This document shows, piece after piece, positions 6,749-15,304 of a DNA stretch of 31,652 bases. Each line of letters starts with the position of its first letter. Within the stretch, counting starts at the first letter, position 1. The position numbers were made by a program, and so were the translations under genes. The stretch is from Syntrophaceae bacterium UBA5764 (GTDB lineage: Bacteria > Desulfobacterota > Syntrophia > Syntrophales > Smithellaceae), in assembly GCA_002418825.1 (NCBI GenBank), contig DIEW01000030.1, positions 1 through 31,652 of the forward strand, read 5' to 3'. The notes beneath the pieces were generated by a model, which saw nothing but the letters and a program-made list of their open reading frames with translations, was not told the DNA's origin and made no database searches.

Positions 6749-7921
6749 TCAGACCGGTTTAAATTCTTTCTCTATTCTGGCCATAGCTTCCTCCAACCTA
6801 TTATCGGGGACAGTCAGCGACATGCGCACAAAGCCCTCGCCGTATTGACCATAAGCCGTCCCGGCGGCGACAACCACCGCCGTTTTATCAAACAACCGGT
6901 TGGTAAATCCCAGCGATGTCATGCCCGCAGGCACGGGTACCCACAAATAAAAAGTACCGCGCGGCGGACGGAAATCGATGCCGATTCTCTTCAAAGTCTG
7001 CAAAACCAAACTGCGCCGGCGGGCGTAGATTTTCAACATCTTATCCACAAAACCAGCTTCGTTCCTGAGCGCCATAATGCCCGCGTACTGGATGGCGTTG
7101 AAAATACCAGAATCTGTGTTTTCTTTGACCTTGCTGATGCCCGCAATCAAATCCGGATTGCCGCAGGCCATCCCCAAACGCCAGCCGCACATGTTGAAGG
7201 GCTTGGAAAGGGAATTTAATTCCACGCCCACATCTTTGGCGCCTGCGGCCTGAAGAAAACTAAGGCGTTCCTGTCCATCAAAAACCATCTCGCCATAGGG
7301 ATTATCGTAACAAACGGCGATATCAAATTCGCACGCAAAGGCCACTAGTTTTTTTAAGAAATCCATTGTGGCGCACGCTCCCGTCGGATTGTTCGGATAG
7401 TTAAGAAAAATTGCGGAAGCTTTTTTGGCGATATCCGTGGGAATATCTTCCAGCACCGGCAGATAATCATTCTCCGGCAAAATGGGAATATTGTGCGGAA
7501 TACCCTCCCCCATTAGAATACTCGAACGATAAGCTGGATAACCGGGATCGGTCATCAAAACAATATCCCGGGGATTGACGCGCGCCAGAACAAAATGATG
7601 ACAACCTTCCTTGGAACCAATAAGCCCCAGAACTTCCGTTTCCGGATTAACCGCGACATGGTAACGATCAGCATACCAGCGCGCCACTTCCTTGCGGAAA
7701 GCCAGCATGCCCTTTTCTTCGTCAATCGGATAGCGGTGATTGACAGAATCACGGGCGGCGCGGCAAAGCTCGTCAATAACCGTATCGGGTGTAGCTTCCA
7801 CCGGGTCGCCAATGGCCAACGATATGACATCCACGCCGTCAGCCTTGGCTTTGTTGATTTTTTTTCTGAGCTCCATGAATAGATAAGGCGGTATTTTTTC
7901 CAAACGTTCGGCTGTCCGCAA
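6749..7921 (-). CDS. dapL: LL-diaminopimelate aminotransferase (class I/II PLP aminotransferase)
   Basis: The 390-residue protein is a fold-type I aminotransferase. It shows LAIGDPVEATPDTVI near the N terminus, the substrate loop YPNNPTGACAT, and the PLP lysine in SLSKPFNMCGWRLG (Lys240). The SLSKxFNMxGWR pattern and the DPGYPAYRSS segment fit LL-diaminopimelate aminotransferase, which converts tetrahydrodipicolinate to LL-diaminopimelate in one step of lysine and peptidoglycan synthesis. The immediate upstream neighbour is dapF, whose substrate is the product of this enzyme, which supports the call over an alanine or aspartate aminotransferase. The start is a TTG at 7921 with an AGGAGG six bases upstream; no better start exists in frame. 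The length fits the shorter DapL type. Confidence 0.87.
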   Translation of the reverse strand: MRTAERLEKIPPYLFMELRKKINKAKADGVDVISLAIGDPVEATPDTVIDELCRAARDSVNHRYPIDEEKGMLAFRKEVARWYADRYHVAVNPETEVLGLIGSKEGCHHFVLARVNPRDIVLMTDPGYPAYRSSILMGEGIPHNIPILPENDYLPVLEDIPTDIAKKASAIFLNYPNNPTGACATMDFLKKLVAFACEFDIAVCYDNPYGEMVFDGQERLSFLQAAGAKDVGVELNSLSKPFNMCGWRLGMACGNPDLIAGISKVKENTDSGIFNAIQYAGIMALRNEAGFVDKMLKIYARRRSLVLQTLKRIGIDFRPPRGTFYLWVPVPAGMTSLGFTNRLFDKTAVVVAAGTAYGQYGEGFVRMSLTVPDNRLEEAMARIEKEFKPV

Positions 7922-7927
7922 ATTGAA

Positions 7928-7933
7928 CCTCCT
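7928..7933 (-). promoter_or_regulatory. Ribosome binding site that fixes the TTG start of dapL
   Basis: The minus strand reads AGGAGG, six bases before the TTG at 7921, in the 35-base gap after the dapF stop. The consensus site at good spacing makes the rare start codon credible. Confidence 0.8.
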
Positions 7934-7956
7934 GAGATGAAAATCAAGACGCGCTG

Positions 7957-8793
7957 TTATTTATACGCTTCGTCAAAGAGAAATCCCTGATAAACTATTT
8001 TTACCCGACCTTCAAGATAAATTTCAGCAAAACGGTTATCTGCGCGGCGGAAGTAAACACGCAATGTTTCTCCGCTTTGCACGACTACATCTACCGGCGA
8101 ATCCACGAGGTTTCTTTGTGCCGCCGCCAAAACGGCAGCCACATCTCCCGTGCCGCAGGCCAGTGTCTCATTTTCCACGCCACGCTCGTACGTGCGCACT
8201 TTTAACTTATGCCGGCCAAGAACGAGGGAAAAATTGACATTGGAGCCTTTGGGCTGAAATTTTTCATGAAACCGGATTTTTCGGCCCCAATGAACAACTT
8301 CGAATGATGCGAGGTCATCAACAAAAGTTACGGTATGAGGCACTCCCGTGTTGAGGATATCCACCACGAACTCCCGGCCGTCCGTGATGATTTTTTCCCC
8401 AAGAGTCATCGCGGAAGGATCGGTCAACTTCACCTTGGGCACATCATTTTTAATCTCCGCCTTAATGATTCCGGCCAGAGTTTCAAAGGAAAGGTTTCTG
8501 CCCGCGATTCCCTTAAGATGCGCCAGACGCGCCACACACCGAGCGGCATTGCCGCACATTTCCGCCACAGAGCCATCGGAATTGAAAAACCGCCATTTGA
8601 AATCGGCGCGGCTGGACGGTTCGATTAAAAGCAGACCATCCGCACCCACGGAAACCTTGCGCGCACAAAGGCGGCGGGTAAATGCGGGCAGGTCGCCGTC
8701 ATCCAGGGATAAATCGCGGTTATCAATGATGATAAAATCATTGCCACTACCGCTCATTTTGTAAAATTCAATTTTCGCCCCGGATTTTTTCAT
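7957..8793 (-). CDS. dapF: Diaminopimelate epimerase
   Basis: A 278-residue protein that interconverts LL- and meso-diaminopimelate. It begins with the family phrase FYKMSGSGNDFIIIDNR and has the two catalytic cysteines: Cys80 in EMCGNAARC and Cys213 in ACGTGDVAA. Both motifs carry small changes from the textbook CGNGARC and CGTGACA, but the cysteines are intact. NTGVPHTVTFVDD and KGSNVNFS are further family blocks. The ATG at 8793 shares its A with the TGA stop of gspE (TGATG overlap), so translation is probably coupled; a TTG one codon upstream is an alternative. The gene forms a pair with dapL, 35 bases downstream. Confidence 0.95.
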   Translation of the reverse strand: MKKSGAKIEFYKMSGSGNDFIIIDNRDLSLDDGDLPAFTRRLCARKVSVGADGLLLIEPSSRADFKWRFFNSDGSVAEMCGNAARCVARLAHLKGIAGRNLSFETLAGIIKAEIKNDVPKVKLTDPSAMTLGEKIITDGREFVVDILNTGVPHTVTFVDDLASFEVVHWGRKIRFHEKFQPKGSNVNFSLVLGRHKLKVRTYERGVENETLACGTGDVAAVLAAAQRNLVDSPVDVVVQSGETLRVYFRRADNRFAEIYLEGRVKIVYQGFLFDEAYK

Positions 8794-10595
8794 CAAGTCT
8801 CTATGATTATATCTTCAATGTCTTCAATGCGGTTGAGGGTGCGGGTCACTCGCAGCACTTCCTCCGTCGTCGTTATTCCCGCCAGAACCTTTTGGATGCC
8901 GTCCTGCTGCAACGTAATCATGCCGTGTTTGACGGCCAGTTCGTTAATCTGGTTGGCATCCGATGTCTTCAAAACGAGTTTTCTAATTTCATCATCGACT
9001 GTCATTATTTCGAATATCGCCGTACGCCCATGAAACCCGGTTTGCATGCACAAATTGCATCCTTTTTTGCGATAGAAAACATTATTCTTCAACACCGATT
9101 TATCCAAACCAAGATTATTCAAAGATTCATTGTCCGGCACATAAACTTCCTTGCAATGCGGGCAGAGCACGCGCACCAGTCGCTGCGCGATAATCGCGAT
9201 GACCGAAGATGTAACCAAAAATGGCTCTATCCCCATGTCAATCAGACGGGTAACGGCACTGGCCGCATCATTGGTGTGGAGCGTGGAAAAAACCAGATGT
9301 CCGGTCAGCGACGACTGAATGGCGATTTCGGCCGTCTCCCGGTCGCGGATTTCGCCGATTAAAATCACATCGGGATCCTGACGAACGATGGAGCGCAGTC
9401 CGGCGGCGAAAGTCAGGTCAATCTTGGGATTGACCTGAATCTGCCCCACACCGTCAATCTGATACTCAATCGGGTCTTCGATGGTAATAATATTGATTTC
9501 CGGACGGTTTATGGTGGAAAGAGCCGCGTACAATGTTGTCGTCTTGCCGCTGCCGGTGGGTCCCGTAACCAGGATGATGCCGTAAGGCGATTTAATCAAT
9601 CGATTAAGCAGCGTGATTCGTTCATCATGCATGCCCAAGTCAGACAATCTTAAAATATTTGCCGACTTGTCCAGCAAACGCATAACCACCCGCTCGCCGA
9701 AGGCCGTCGGAATGATTGACACGCGGATGTCAATCAGGCGGTCGGCAATTTTTATTTCGATGCGTCCGTCCTGCGGCAGACGCTTCTCCGCAATATTGAG
9801 CTTGGCCATGATTTTGATACGGGAAACAAGAGGGGATTGAACACGGCGCGGCATGCTCATTATATCGTACAGAACACCGTCGATGCGGTAGCGTATTTTT
9901 AAGTTACCCGAATACGGCTCGACGTGAATATCGCTGGCGCGGTCCTTAATCGCCCCGGAAACCAAAAGATTGACCAGTTTAATTATCGGCGCGTCGTTCA
10001 CCTCGTCAAGCAAATCCGCAGTTTCATCTATTTCCGAAATCAGTTCATCAGCGGAAGCTTCTTTCATTTCTTCAAAGTAATCTTTGGCCGAAGAACGGCT
10101 CATATCAAAAGCCATATTGATCGCCGCCGCAATCGCATCCTGCGGAGCCAAAACTACCTGCGCATCTGGCCTTTGCAAAAGGTTGCGTAAATCGTCAACA
10201 GCCTGAAAATTTGTGGGATCATTAACGACAATAAGCGCCTGAGAAGAAGTAATCAGCGGCACCATCTTGTACTTCTTCAGATACTGAATGGAAACTTTTT
10301 GTGTGAATTCCATGTCCATATTTTCCACCGGCAATTCGTTAAGAAGCAAAAGGCCAAAGTGAGCGGAAAGAATTTTTAACAAATCGTTTTCAACAATCGC
10401 TCTTTTGCGCAGCAGCAATTCAAAAAATCCGGCGCCGTTTTTGTTCTGCGCCAGACGCGCTTCTTCTATTTCCTCGGCAGAGACACCGGCTAGCATCAAT
10501 TTCGTCTCCAATGACAAGGCAGGAGCCGCAGAGCGCGAAGACGAATCTTTTTGCGCCTTCAGGGGTGTTTTAAGAGCTGTATGTATTCTGGACAT
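8793..10595 (-). CDS. gspE: Type II secretion ATPase GspE
   Basis: The 600-residue cytoplasmic motor of the type II system. The N-terminal GspE/PilB domain (about 30-190) is followed by DAPIIKLVNLLVSGAIKDRASDIHVEP, quoted here as APIIKLVNLL and ASDIHVEP, and the Walker A motif GPTGSGKT (about residues 344-351). IITIEDPIEY, the Asp box RSIVRQDPDVILIGEIRD (a Walker B equivalent) and STLHTNDA complete the ATPase core. A tetra-cysteine zinc module (CPHC near 477, CNLC near 511) is present, as in GspE. The length is a little above the usual 500-570 because of a longer N terminus. It lies 17 bases after gspD and overlaps dapF by one base, making it the last secretion gene of the operon. Confidence 0.96.
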   Translation of the reverse strand: MSRIHTALKTPLKAQKDSSSRSAAPALSLETKLMLAGVSAEEIEEARLAQNKNGAGFFELLLRKRAIVENDLLKILSAHFGLLLLNELPVENMDMEFTQKVSIQYLKKYKMVPLITSSQALIVVNDPTNFQAVDDLRNLLQRPDAQVVLAPQDAIAAAINMAFDMSRSSAKDYFEEMKEASADELISEIDETADLLDEVNDAPIIKLVNLLVSGAIKDRASDIHVEPYSGNLKIRYRIDGVLYDIMSMPRRVQSPLVSRIKIMAKLNIAEKRLPQDGRIEIKIADRLIDIRVSIIPTAFGERVVMRLLDKSANILRLSDLGMHDERITLLNRLIKSPYGIILVTGPTGSGKTTTLYAALSTINRPEINIITIEDPIEYQIDGVGQIQVNPKIDLTFAAGLRSIVRQDPDVILIGEIRDRETAEIAIQSSLTGHLVFSTLHTNDAASAVTRLIDMGIEPFLVTSSVIAIIAQRLVRVLCPHCKEVYVPDNESLNNLGLDKSVLKNNVFYRKKGCNLCMQTGFHGRTAIFEIMTVDDEIRKLVLKTSDANQINELAVKHGMITLQQDGIQKVLAGITTTEEVLRVTRTLNRIEDIEDIIIET

Positions 10596-10612
10596 AAAAA
10601 CACCAGCTTATG

Positions 10613-12829
10613 CTAGGGCTTCATCGGCACTGTATTTTCGGGAGGTTCGGTCCGACCGGGCGAAACATTATCCAGCGACTTTTTGTCATCCAGCTTGATG
10701 ATACCCTCTACGACCGTACCCATGGTCTCCCTCTTTTCCTGATATATAGCGCTGGCCTCTTTCTGCGTGCGGACAATGTGCGGCGTTATAAAAACATATA
10801 AATTCGTTTTTTCTCTTGATTTCCCTTTGGACTTAAACAGCCAGCCCAGAAGGGGGATATCGCCCAGAAGCGGTAATTTGTATGTGTTGTCTTCGGTACT
10901 GTCGCCAATCAAACCGCCGATAACAACAGTTTCCTTGTCCTTTACCACCACCGCAGTTTTGACCGTTCTTTTCAACGTCGTCGGAGTCCCCTCATCCACA
11001 CCGGCGACTACCTTGGTCACCTCCTGGTTTATCTTAAGGCGGATGAAGTTCTCCTCGTTGATATTCGGCGTGATTTTAAGGATAACACCGACATCACGGT
11101 ATTCATACTGACTGTAGTTGAGCTCGGCTTCGGTGGTATCCATTCTGGTTATATAAGGCACATTCTCGCCGACATTTATTTCCGCCTCTTCGTTATTGAG
11201 TGTCATGATCTGCGGCGTGGAAAGAATGGATACGTCGGAATCCAGCTTGTAAGCTTGAACAACCGCGCCGATATTGGGAAAAACTAGATCGCCGATCTTA
11301 ATGCCGGCACCGATGAGACCTAAAGTAAATCCGCCGGGGAAAAGGACTTTTCCCGCCTCACCAATCATGCTATCAAATATACTATAACCACCAGGATTTG
11401 TGACTGTGCCAGTACCACCGGAACCGATAAACCCCGCTGTTCTGCCCTCATCAAAACCAGAAATGCTTCCGGTATCTTTAAGACCGCGCCATTCGACGCC
11501 AAGTTTAAAATCTTTGCTGGCGTTGACTTCCATGATTAAGGCCTCGATGTAAACCATAGGGCGCGGCACATCAAGCTGCTTGATGATGCTTTCCATAACT
11601 TTATAATCTTCGCGCTCGGCCATGATGACCAGTGTGTTGGTCGCCTTATCGGCCACCACCTGAACATTTTTGGAAACCACCGGCACGGGAGTTTTTTGCG
11701 CCCCGGCCGCCTGCGTGGAGTCCCCTCCCCTAGCAATGCTGATGAGCACCTTGGCCAAATCTTCGGCCACACTGTTTTGCAGGCGGTAAACCTGAATGTT
11801 CGATTCTTCTCGCGGCAAATCCTTATCCATTAGCTCAATCAAACGGCGCATATTTTCCGTGTCAGCAACACTGGCCAGTAAAATCACCGAATTCGTCCGA
11901 GCGTCGGAAACTATTCTGGTGGGCGTGGCCGTGGGGCGGCGTTGTTGATAAATCGCCGTGAGCGCTTTTACCACTTCCGAAGCGGAAGCGTTGCGCAGCG
12001 GAATATAGGAAATCTGGTCTCCCGCCCCTTCCACATCGAGCGCCGCCACGATATCCTGCAGACGTTTGATGTTAGAAAGATAATCGGTAATTACCAGCAT
12101 GCCCGCGGGGGGATAAGAAAGGACGGAGCTGGTTTTCGGAACAATGGGATCCAACACACGTTTTATTTCGTCAGGATTGGCTCGTTCCAAAGACAGGATA
12201 TGTGTAACCATCCGATCATCAGGATAGCGGATATCTTTTTTAAACCTCGTCTCCAAACTTTTTTCCCGTGCCGTCGTGGCGGGAACAATTTTGACCATAT
12301 CTCCCGCCGGCACAGTGGCATAACCGTTAACTTCCAAAACGGACAAAAAAACATTATAAACGTCTTCCAGCGGTATTTTCTTTGGCGAAACAATCGTGGC
12401 TTTGCCTTTTACCCGCTCATCAATGATGAAATTCTTACCGGTGAGTTCGCTGATAAACTTTATAAAAACCGTTATATCCACATTATCGAAATCAATGGTA
12501 ACATATTTTTCGATCGGCGGCTCTTTCACTTTCGCAGTGTGAACGCGCTTTGAAAGTGGCGGCGCGGAGGTTGTGGCTTTTTTCTCCTGTGTCCCCTGAG
12601 GCGATGCAGTCTGAGCGGGGGGTTTGGTTTTCTTTTTCTGGATTGCCGGTTTTGTATTGCTCGCTGCCGCCTGAGCGTCCGATTGATCCTCGACGGCGGT
12701 CGTTATTGTCTGCTCTGTGCCGGCGACCCTCGCCCCCAACGCAAGATTCACGGGAGCGCAAAGCAAAACGAGCGCAATGGCCCCGCCTAAAAATAGGCCG
12801 ACTTTCTTGTGAAACTTAGGATTGCTCAT
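10613..12829 (-). CDS. gspD: Type II secretion outer-membrane secretin GspD
   Basis: A 738-residue secretin with a signal peptide (hydrophobic core about 13-30) and a Ala/Lys/Thr-rich linker to about residue 105. N0 follows (VTIDFDNVDITVFIKFISEL), then N1-N3 domains with ISYIPLRNASASEVVKAL and NIQVYRLQNSVAEDLAKVL. The secretin core holds VYIEALIMEVNASKDFKLGV, STPQIMTLNNEEAEINVGE and a C-terminal GGLIGDSTEDNTYKLPLLGD with LGWLFKSK and NLYVFITPHIV. This protein forms the outer-membrane channel for folded exoproteins. No separate pilotin gene is visible. The ATG overlaps the stop of the upstream TPR gene by four bases (ATGA). The segment between residues about 455 and 500 is glycine-rich and probably forms the gate loop. 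Confidence 0.96.
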   Translation of the reverse strand: MSNPKFHKKVGLFLGGAIALVLLCAPVNLALGARVAGTEQTITTAVEDQSDAQAAASNTKPAIQKKKTKPPAQTASPQGTQEKKATTSAPPLSKRVHTAKVKEPPIEKYVTIDFDNVDITVFIKFISELTGKNFIIDERVKGKATIVSPKKIPLEDVYNVFLSVLEVNGYATVPAGDMVKIVPATTAREKSLETRFKKDIRYPDDRMVTHILSLERANPDEIKRVLDPIVPKTSSVLSYPPAGMLVITDYLSNIKRLQDIVAALDVEGAGDQISYIPLRNASASEVVKALTAIYQQRRPTATPTRIVSDARTNSVILLASVADTENMRRLIELMDKDLPREESNIQVYRLQNSVAEDLAKVLISIARGGDSTQAAGAQKTPVPVVSKNVQVVADKATNTLVIMAEREDYKVMESIIKQLDVPRPMVYIEALIMEVNASKDFKLGVEWRGLKDTGSISGFDEGRTAGFIGSGGTGTVTNPGGYSIFDSMIGEAGKVLFPGGFTLGLIGAGIKIGDLVFPNIGAVVQAYKLDSDVSILSTPQIMTLNNEEAEINVGENVPYITRMDTTEAELNYSQYEYRDVGVILKITPNINEENFIRLKINQEVTKVVAGVDEGTPTTLKRTVKTAVVVKDKETVVIGGLIGDSTEDNTYKLPLLGDIPLLGWLFKSKGKSREKTNLYVFITPHIVRTQKEASAIYQEKRETMGTVVEGIIKLDDKKSLDNVSPGRTEPPENTVPMKP

Positions 12830-13461
12830 GGCAAATTCCCCGGCTCCTTCATCAAAGCGGAAAATTCCGGTAGACCACGCAGAGGTTTCAAATCATCGTC
12901 ATTTTTTGCCCATTGCCTTGCCTGCGGATTAAAGGCAACCGCTTTTTTTAGATACATCATGCTTTGCACCGAATCTTTTTTTTGCGCGTAAACACAGGCC
13001 AGATTGTAATGAGCATCAACGTACTCGTTGTTCATATCCAGGGCGTCATGGAAATACTTTATCGCCATTTCGTAATCTTTCTGCTCCATATAAATCACAC
13101 CCAGATTATTCAACGCCTGCACGTTTTGAGGATCAATTTTAACAATTTTTTCATAAGACGTTTTAGCTTCTTGAAGATTTCCCTTGCGCTGCATTTCCAG
13201 CGCCTGCGCGTATATCGCCGCTACCGGCGGCTTAAAGGGCACAGACTGAAATACAGCGCGGGCTTTTGTCTCATCAAGCGTATTCAAGAACACGATCATT
13301 GCCGCAGCAAAACAAAATACGGTCATTACTCCAACCAACGACAGCCACTTAGAGTAACGCTGAGGCTTCTTTTCGGAAAAGTCAAAAAGGTGACGATAAG
13401 CCTCATAAGGCGAATTCTTTTCTTTCTGCAGTCTGCGTAATGCTTTGTTTATGTAACTCAT
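12826..13461 (-). CDS. GspB-like membrane protein with TPR repeats, type II secretion operon
   Basis: A 211-residue protein starting MSYINKALRRLQKEK, which resembles the conserved cytoplasmic start of GspB/ExeB proteins (MSYILDALRKA-type). One membrane segment follows (39-59), then a periplasmic domain of about three tetratricopeptide repeats (about 78-180), with LNNLGVIYMEQKDYEMAIKY and DAHYNLACVYAQKKD as clear TPR units. It sits between the ExeA-like ATPase gene and gspD, exactly where GspB would be, so a role in placing or assembling the secretin is inferred. The usual GspB C-terminal domain is not seen. The ATG at 13461 is preferred because it gives the GspB-like N terminus; a TTG at 13515, inside the gspA-like gene, would add 18 residues. 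It overlaps gspD by four bases. Confidence 0.78.
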   Translation of the reverse strand: MSYINKALRRLQKEKNSPYEAYRHLFDFSEKKPQRYSKWLSLVGVMTVFCFAAAMIVFLNTLDETKARAVFQSVPFKPPVAAIYAQALEMQRKGNLQEAKTSYEKIVKIDPQNVQALNNLGVIYMEQKDYEMAIKYFHDALDMNNEYVDAHYNLACVYAQKKDSVQSMMYLKKAVAFNPQARQWAKNDDDLKPLRGLPEFSALMKEPGNLP

Positions 13462-13493
13462 AATTCCCGATAGGTCAAGAACCGGCAAAAGTG

Positions 13494-14363
13494 TTAATTT
13501 GTCCAACGCTCCCAAATTTTCTTCCAGCCGTTCATCGTTTTCTGAAAATAATCAGCGCCGATATCCGCCGCAGCCAGTTTAATGATTTTACGGTTGATTT
13601 TGCTGACGTTTTTTGTATAAGCAATCAGAAGCGCTCGGTCACATAACGCGTTGATTCTCCGCGGGATACCTTCCGAAAAGTCATAAATAATACTTATAGC
13701 CGGTGAAGTAAATTTCAGCGTACCGGGACCCTGCGCAACTTTTAGCCGGTGTTCGATATAATCACGTACTTCCCGCAGCGAAAGGGGCTCAAGAGAATAG
13801 CGCACCGTGATTCTTTCGTTCAACTGTCTCAGCGCCGGCAACATCAAAGTAGCATTCAGCTCGGGCTGGCCGATTAAAATTATTTGCAGGAGTTTCTCCT
13901 TGTCGGTTTCCAGATTGGAAAGCATCCGCAATTGTTCCAAAACGCCGCGTGATAAATTCTGGGCCTCATCAATCAAGAGCACCGCCGTTTTTCCCGCGCC
14001 GTAATTATTTAGTAAAAACTTATTCAAAATATCGATGCAGGCCTTTTTTGACTTCATCTCTTTTTTTGCCGTTTTAATGCCGAATTCGTTCAGTACTGTT
14101 TCGAGCAAATCCATTTCGGAAATAGCCGTGTTAAAAATCAGTGCCGTTTCCACAGAATCATCCAAGGCGTTAAGCAGGCTACGGCAAATTGTTGTTTTAC
14201 CCAGACCTATTGCCCCAGAGAGTAAAACAAATCCTTTTTTCTCCTTGATACCGTAAACGAGACAGTTCAATGCATCTCTGTGGTGCTCGCTTAAAAACAA
14301 ATAACGCGGCTCCGGTGCTAAACTAAAAGGATTTTCTTTTAAACCAAAATACTCAGCGTACAT
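13494..14363 (-). CDS. gspA: GspA/ExeA-like AAA ATPase of the type II secretion operon
   Basis: A 289-residue AAA ATPase that starts MYAEYFGLKENPFSLAPEPR, the typical ExeA opening. Walker A is GAIGLGKT (50-57), Walker B is AVLLIDEAQNL, sensor region IILIGQPELN and the arginine-rich LRQLNERITVRYSLEPL; SEGIPRRINALCDRALL is the usual C-terminal ATPase block. ExeA pairs with ExeB to remodel peptidoglycan or aid secretin insertion. Here only the ATPase domain is present: the peptidoglycan-binding C-terminal half of full ExeA (about 550 residues) is missing, and I see no membrane segment. The downstream TPR protein may supply the periplasmic part. It lies 17 bases after gspC. Homologues linked to exosortase/polysaccharide loci look similar, but the position here favours type II secretion. 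Confidence 0.85.
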   Translation of the reverse strand: MYAEYFGLKENPFSLAPEPRYLFLSEHHRDALNCLVYGIKEKKGFVLLSGAIGLGKTTICRSLLNALDDSVETALIFNTAISEMDLLETVLNEFGIKTAKKEMKSKKACIDILNKFLLNNYGAGKTAVLLIDEAQNLSRGVLEQLRMLSNLETDKEKLLQIILIGQPELNATLMLPALRQLNERITVRYSLEPLSLREVRDYIEHRLKVAQGPGTLKFTSPAISIIYDFSEGIPRRINALCDRALLIAYTKNVSKINRKIIKLAAADIGADYFQKTMNGWKKIWERWTN

Positions 14364-14380
14364 GGTTCTCTCTCATCCCG

Positions 14381-15304
14381 CTATTGAAAAGAATAATTAA
14401 TTCTTTCGTCTTTGCCGTTTCTTTTCAAATTCAGAACTATATTCTGCCCTGCCTGCATCAAATTGACCAATTCCAAGAGATCGTCTATATTTTGCATACG
14501 CTTGTTATTCACGTCAATAATTATATCCCCGTTTTGCAAACCAAGTTTTTGATAAATACTGTTCGGCTTAATGTTGGAAATAATATACCCCTGCTGAGCA
14601 CCTCCCACGAAATAAGAGCGCACTTGGGCGTCGTTCATGGCTATTTTTAAATCCTCTAATCTTTTTGTCACTTCCTTTTTTTCTACGCTTATTTGCGACG
14701 ACCGGATTTTTTCGCGTGCCGATCTTGATAACAGCGGCGCTTCCGGCGTGTGTTTTATTTTAAGGGTTATATCTCTGCCTTCTCTGTTTATCGTCGCCGT
14801 ATTGCGCGAAATACTAACCACTCGGGCTGTACCGATCATATCTCCAATTCGGTACAGGCGCTGTTTTTTGCTGTTTCTTTCTTCAATAATGATAAAGCCA
14901 AAGGAATCCGTGCCCGCGATGGTTCCTTTCAAATCAAATTCGGCTATTTCCTCTCCTTGTACGAAAAACCCTCCTCGCTGATCACTTGTCTCTTTAAGCG
15001 TGGTTTGAAAAATATTGCGTTCCGCGATTACGCCATAATCTGGCAACGATTCTTTCATTGCAGTTCTCACAACTTGCGTAGGGGCAATCTCTTCTGCTGC
15101 CACGGTTGATTTGTCTATCATCATAAAGCTGAATATTTTGTAAAAAAGGCTTACTCCCTGATAAGACAAAACCGTAATGGCGACAAAAACAGCCGCAATG
15201 CGCAACTTAGCAGAGTCAAGCGAGCTCTCCGATAAAAAGTCCCTTGCTTTGTCCTTCCACTTGTTGAAAATCTGTTCAATCTTAGCCAGCATACGCTCAC
15301 GCAT
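14381..15304 (-). CDS. gspC: Type II secretion inner-membrane protein GspC with PDZ domain
   Basis: The 307-residue protein has a short cytoplasmic segment, one membrane helix (about 36-57), a homology region starting near YGVIAERNIFQTTL and a C-terminal PDZ domain (about 225-305: GYIISNIKPNSIYQKLGLQN, GDIIIDVNNKRMQNIDDLLE). GspC connects the inner-membrane platform to the secretin and helps select substrates, and the PDZ form is one of its two known types. The ATG at 15304 overlaps the gspN stop by one base (TGATG). Between the homology region and PDZ is a helical stretch with KEVTKRLEDLKIAMND, as usual in GspC. Confidence 0.9.
   Translation of the reverse strand: MRERMLAKIEQIFNKWKDKARDFLSESSLDSAKLRIAAVFVAITVLSYQGVSLFYKIFSFMMIDKSTVAAEEIAPTQVVRTAMKESLPDYGVIAERNIFQTTLKETSDQRGGFFVQGEEIAEFDLKGTIAGTDSFGFIIIEERNSKKQRLYRIGDMIGTARVVSISRNTATINREGRDITLKIKHTPEAPLLSRSAREKIRSSQISVEKKEVTKRLEDLKIAMNDAQVRSYFVGGAQQGYIISNIKPNSIYQKLGLQNGDIIIDVNNKRMQNIDDLLELVNLMQAGQNIVLNLKRNGKDERINYSFQ

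Noticed and set aside
12492..12819. Frames of about 90 codons on both strands opposite the gspD start
   Set aside because: They lie within the linker-coding part of gspD, are compositionally biased and have no supporting motif.
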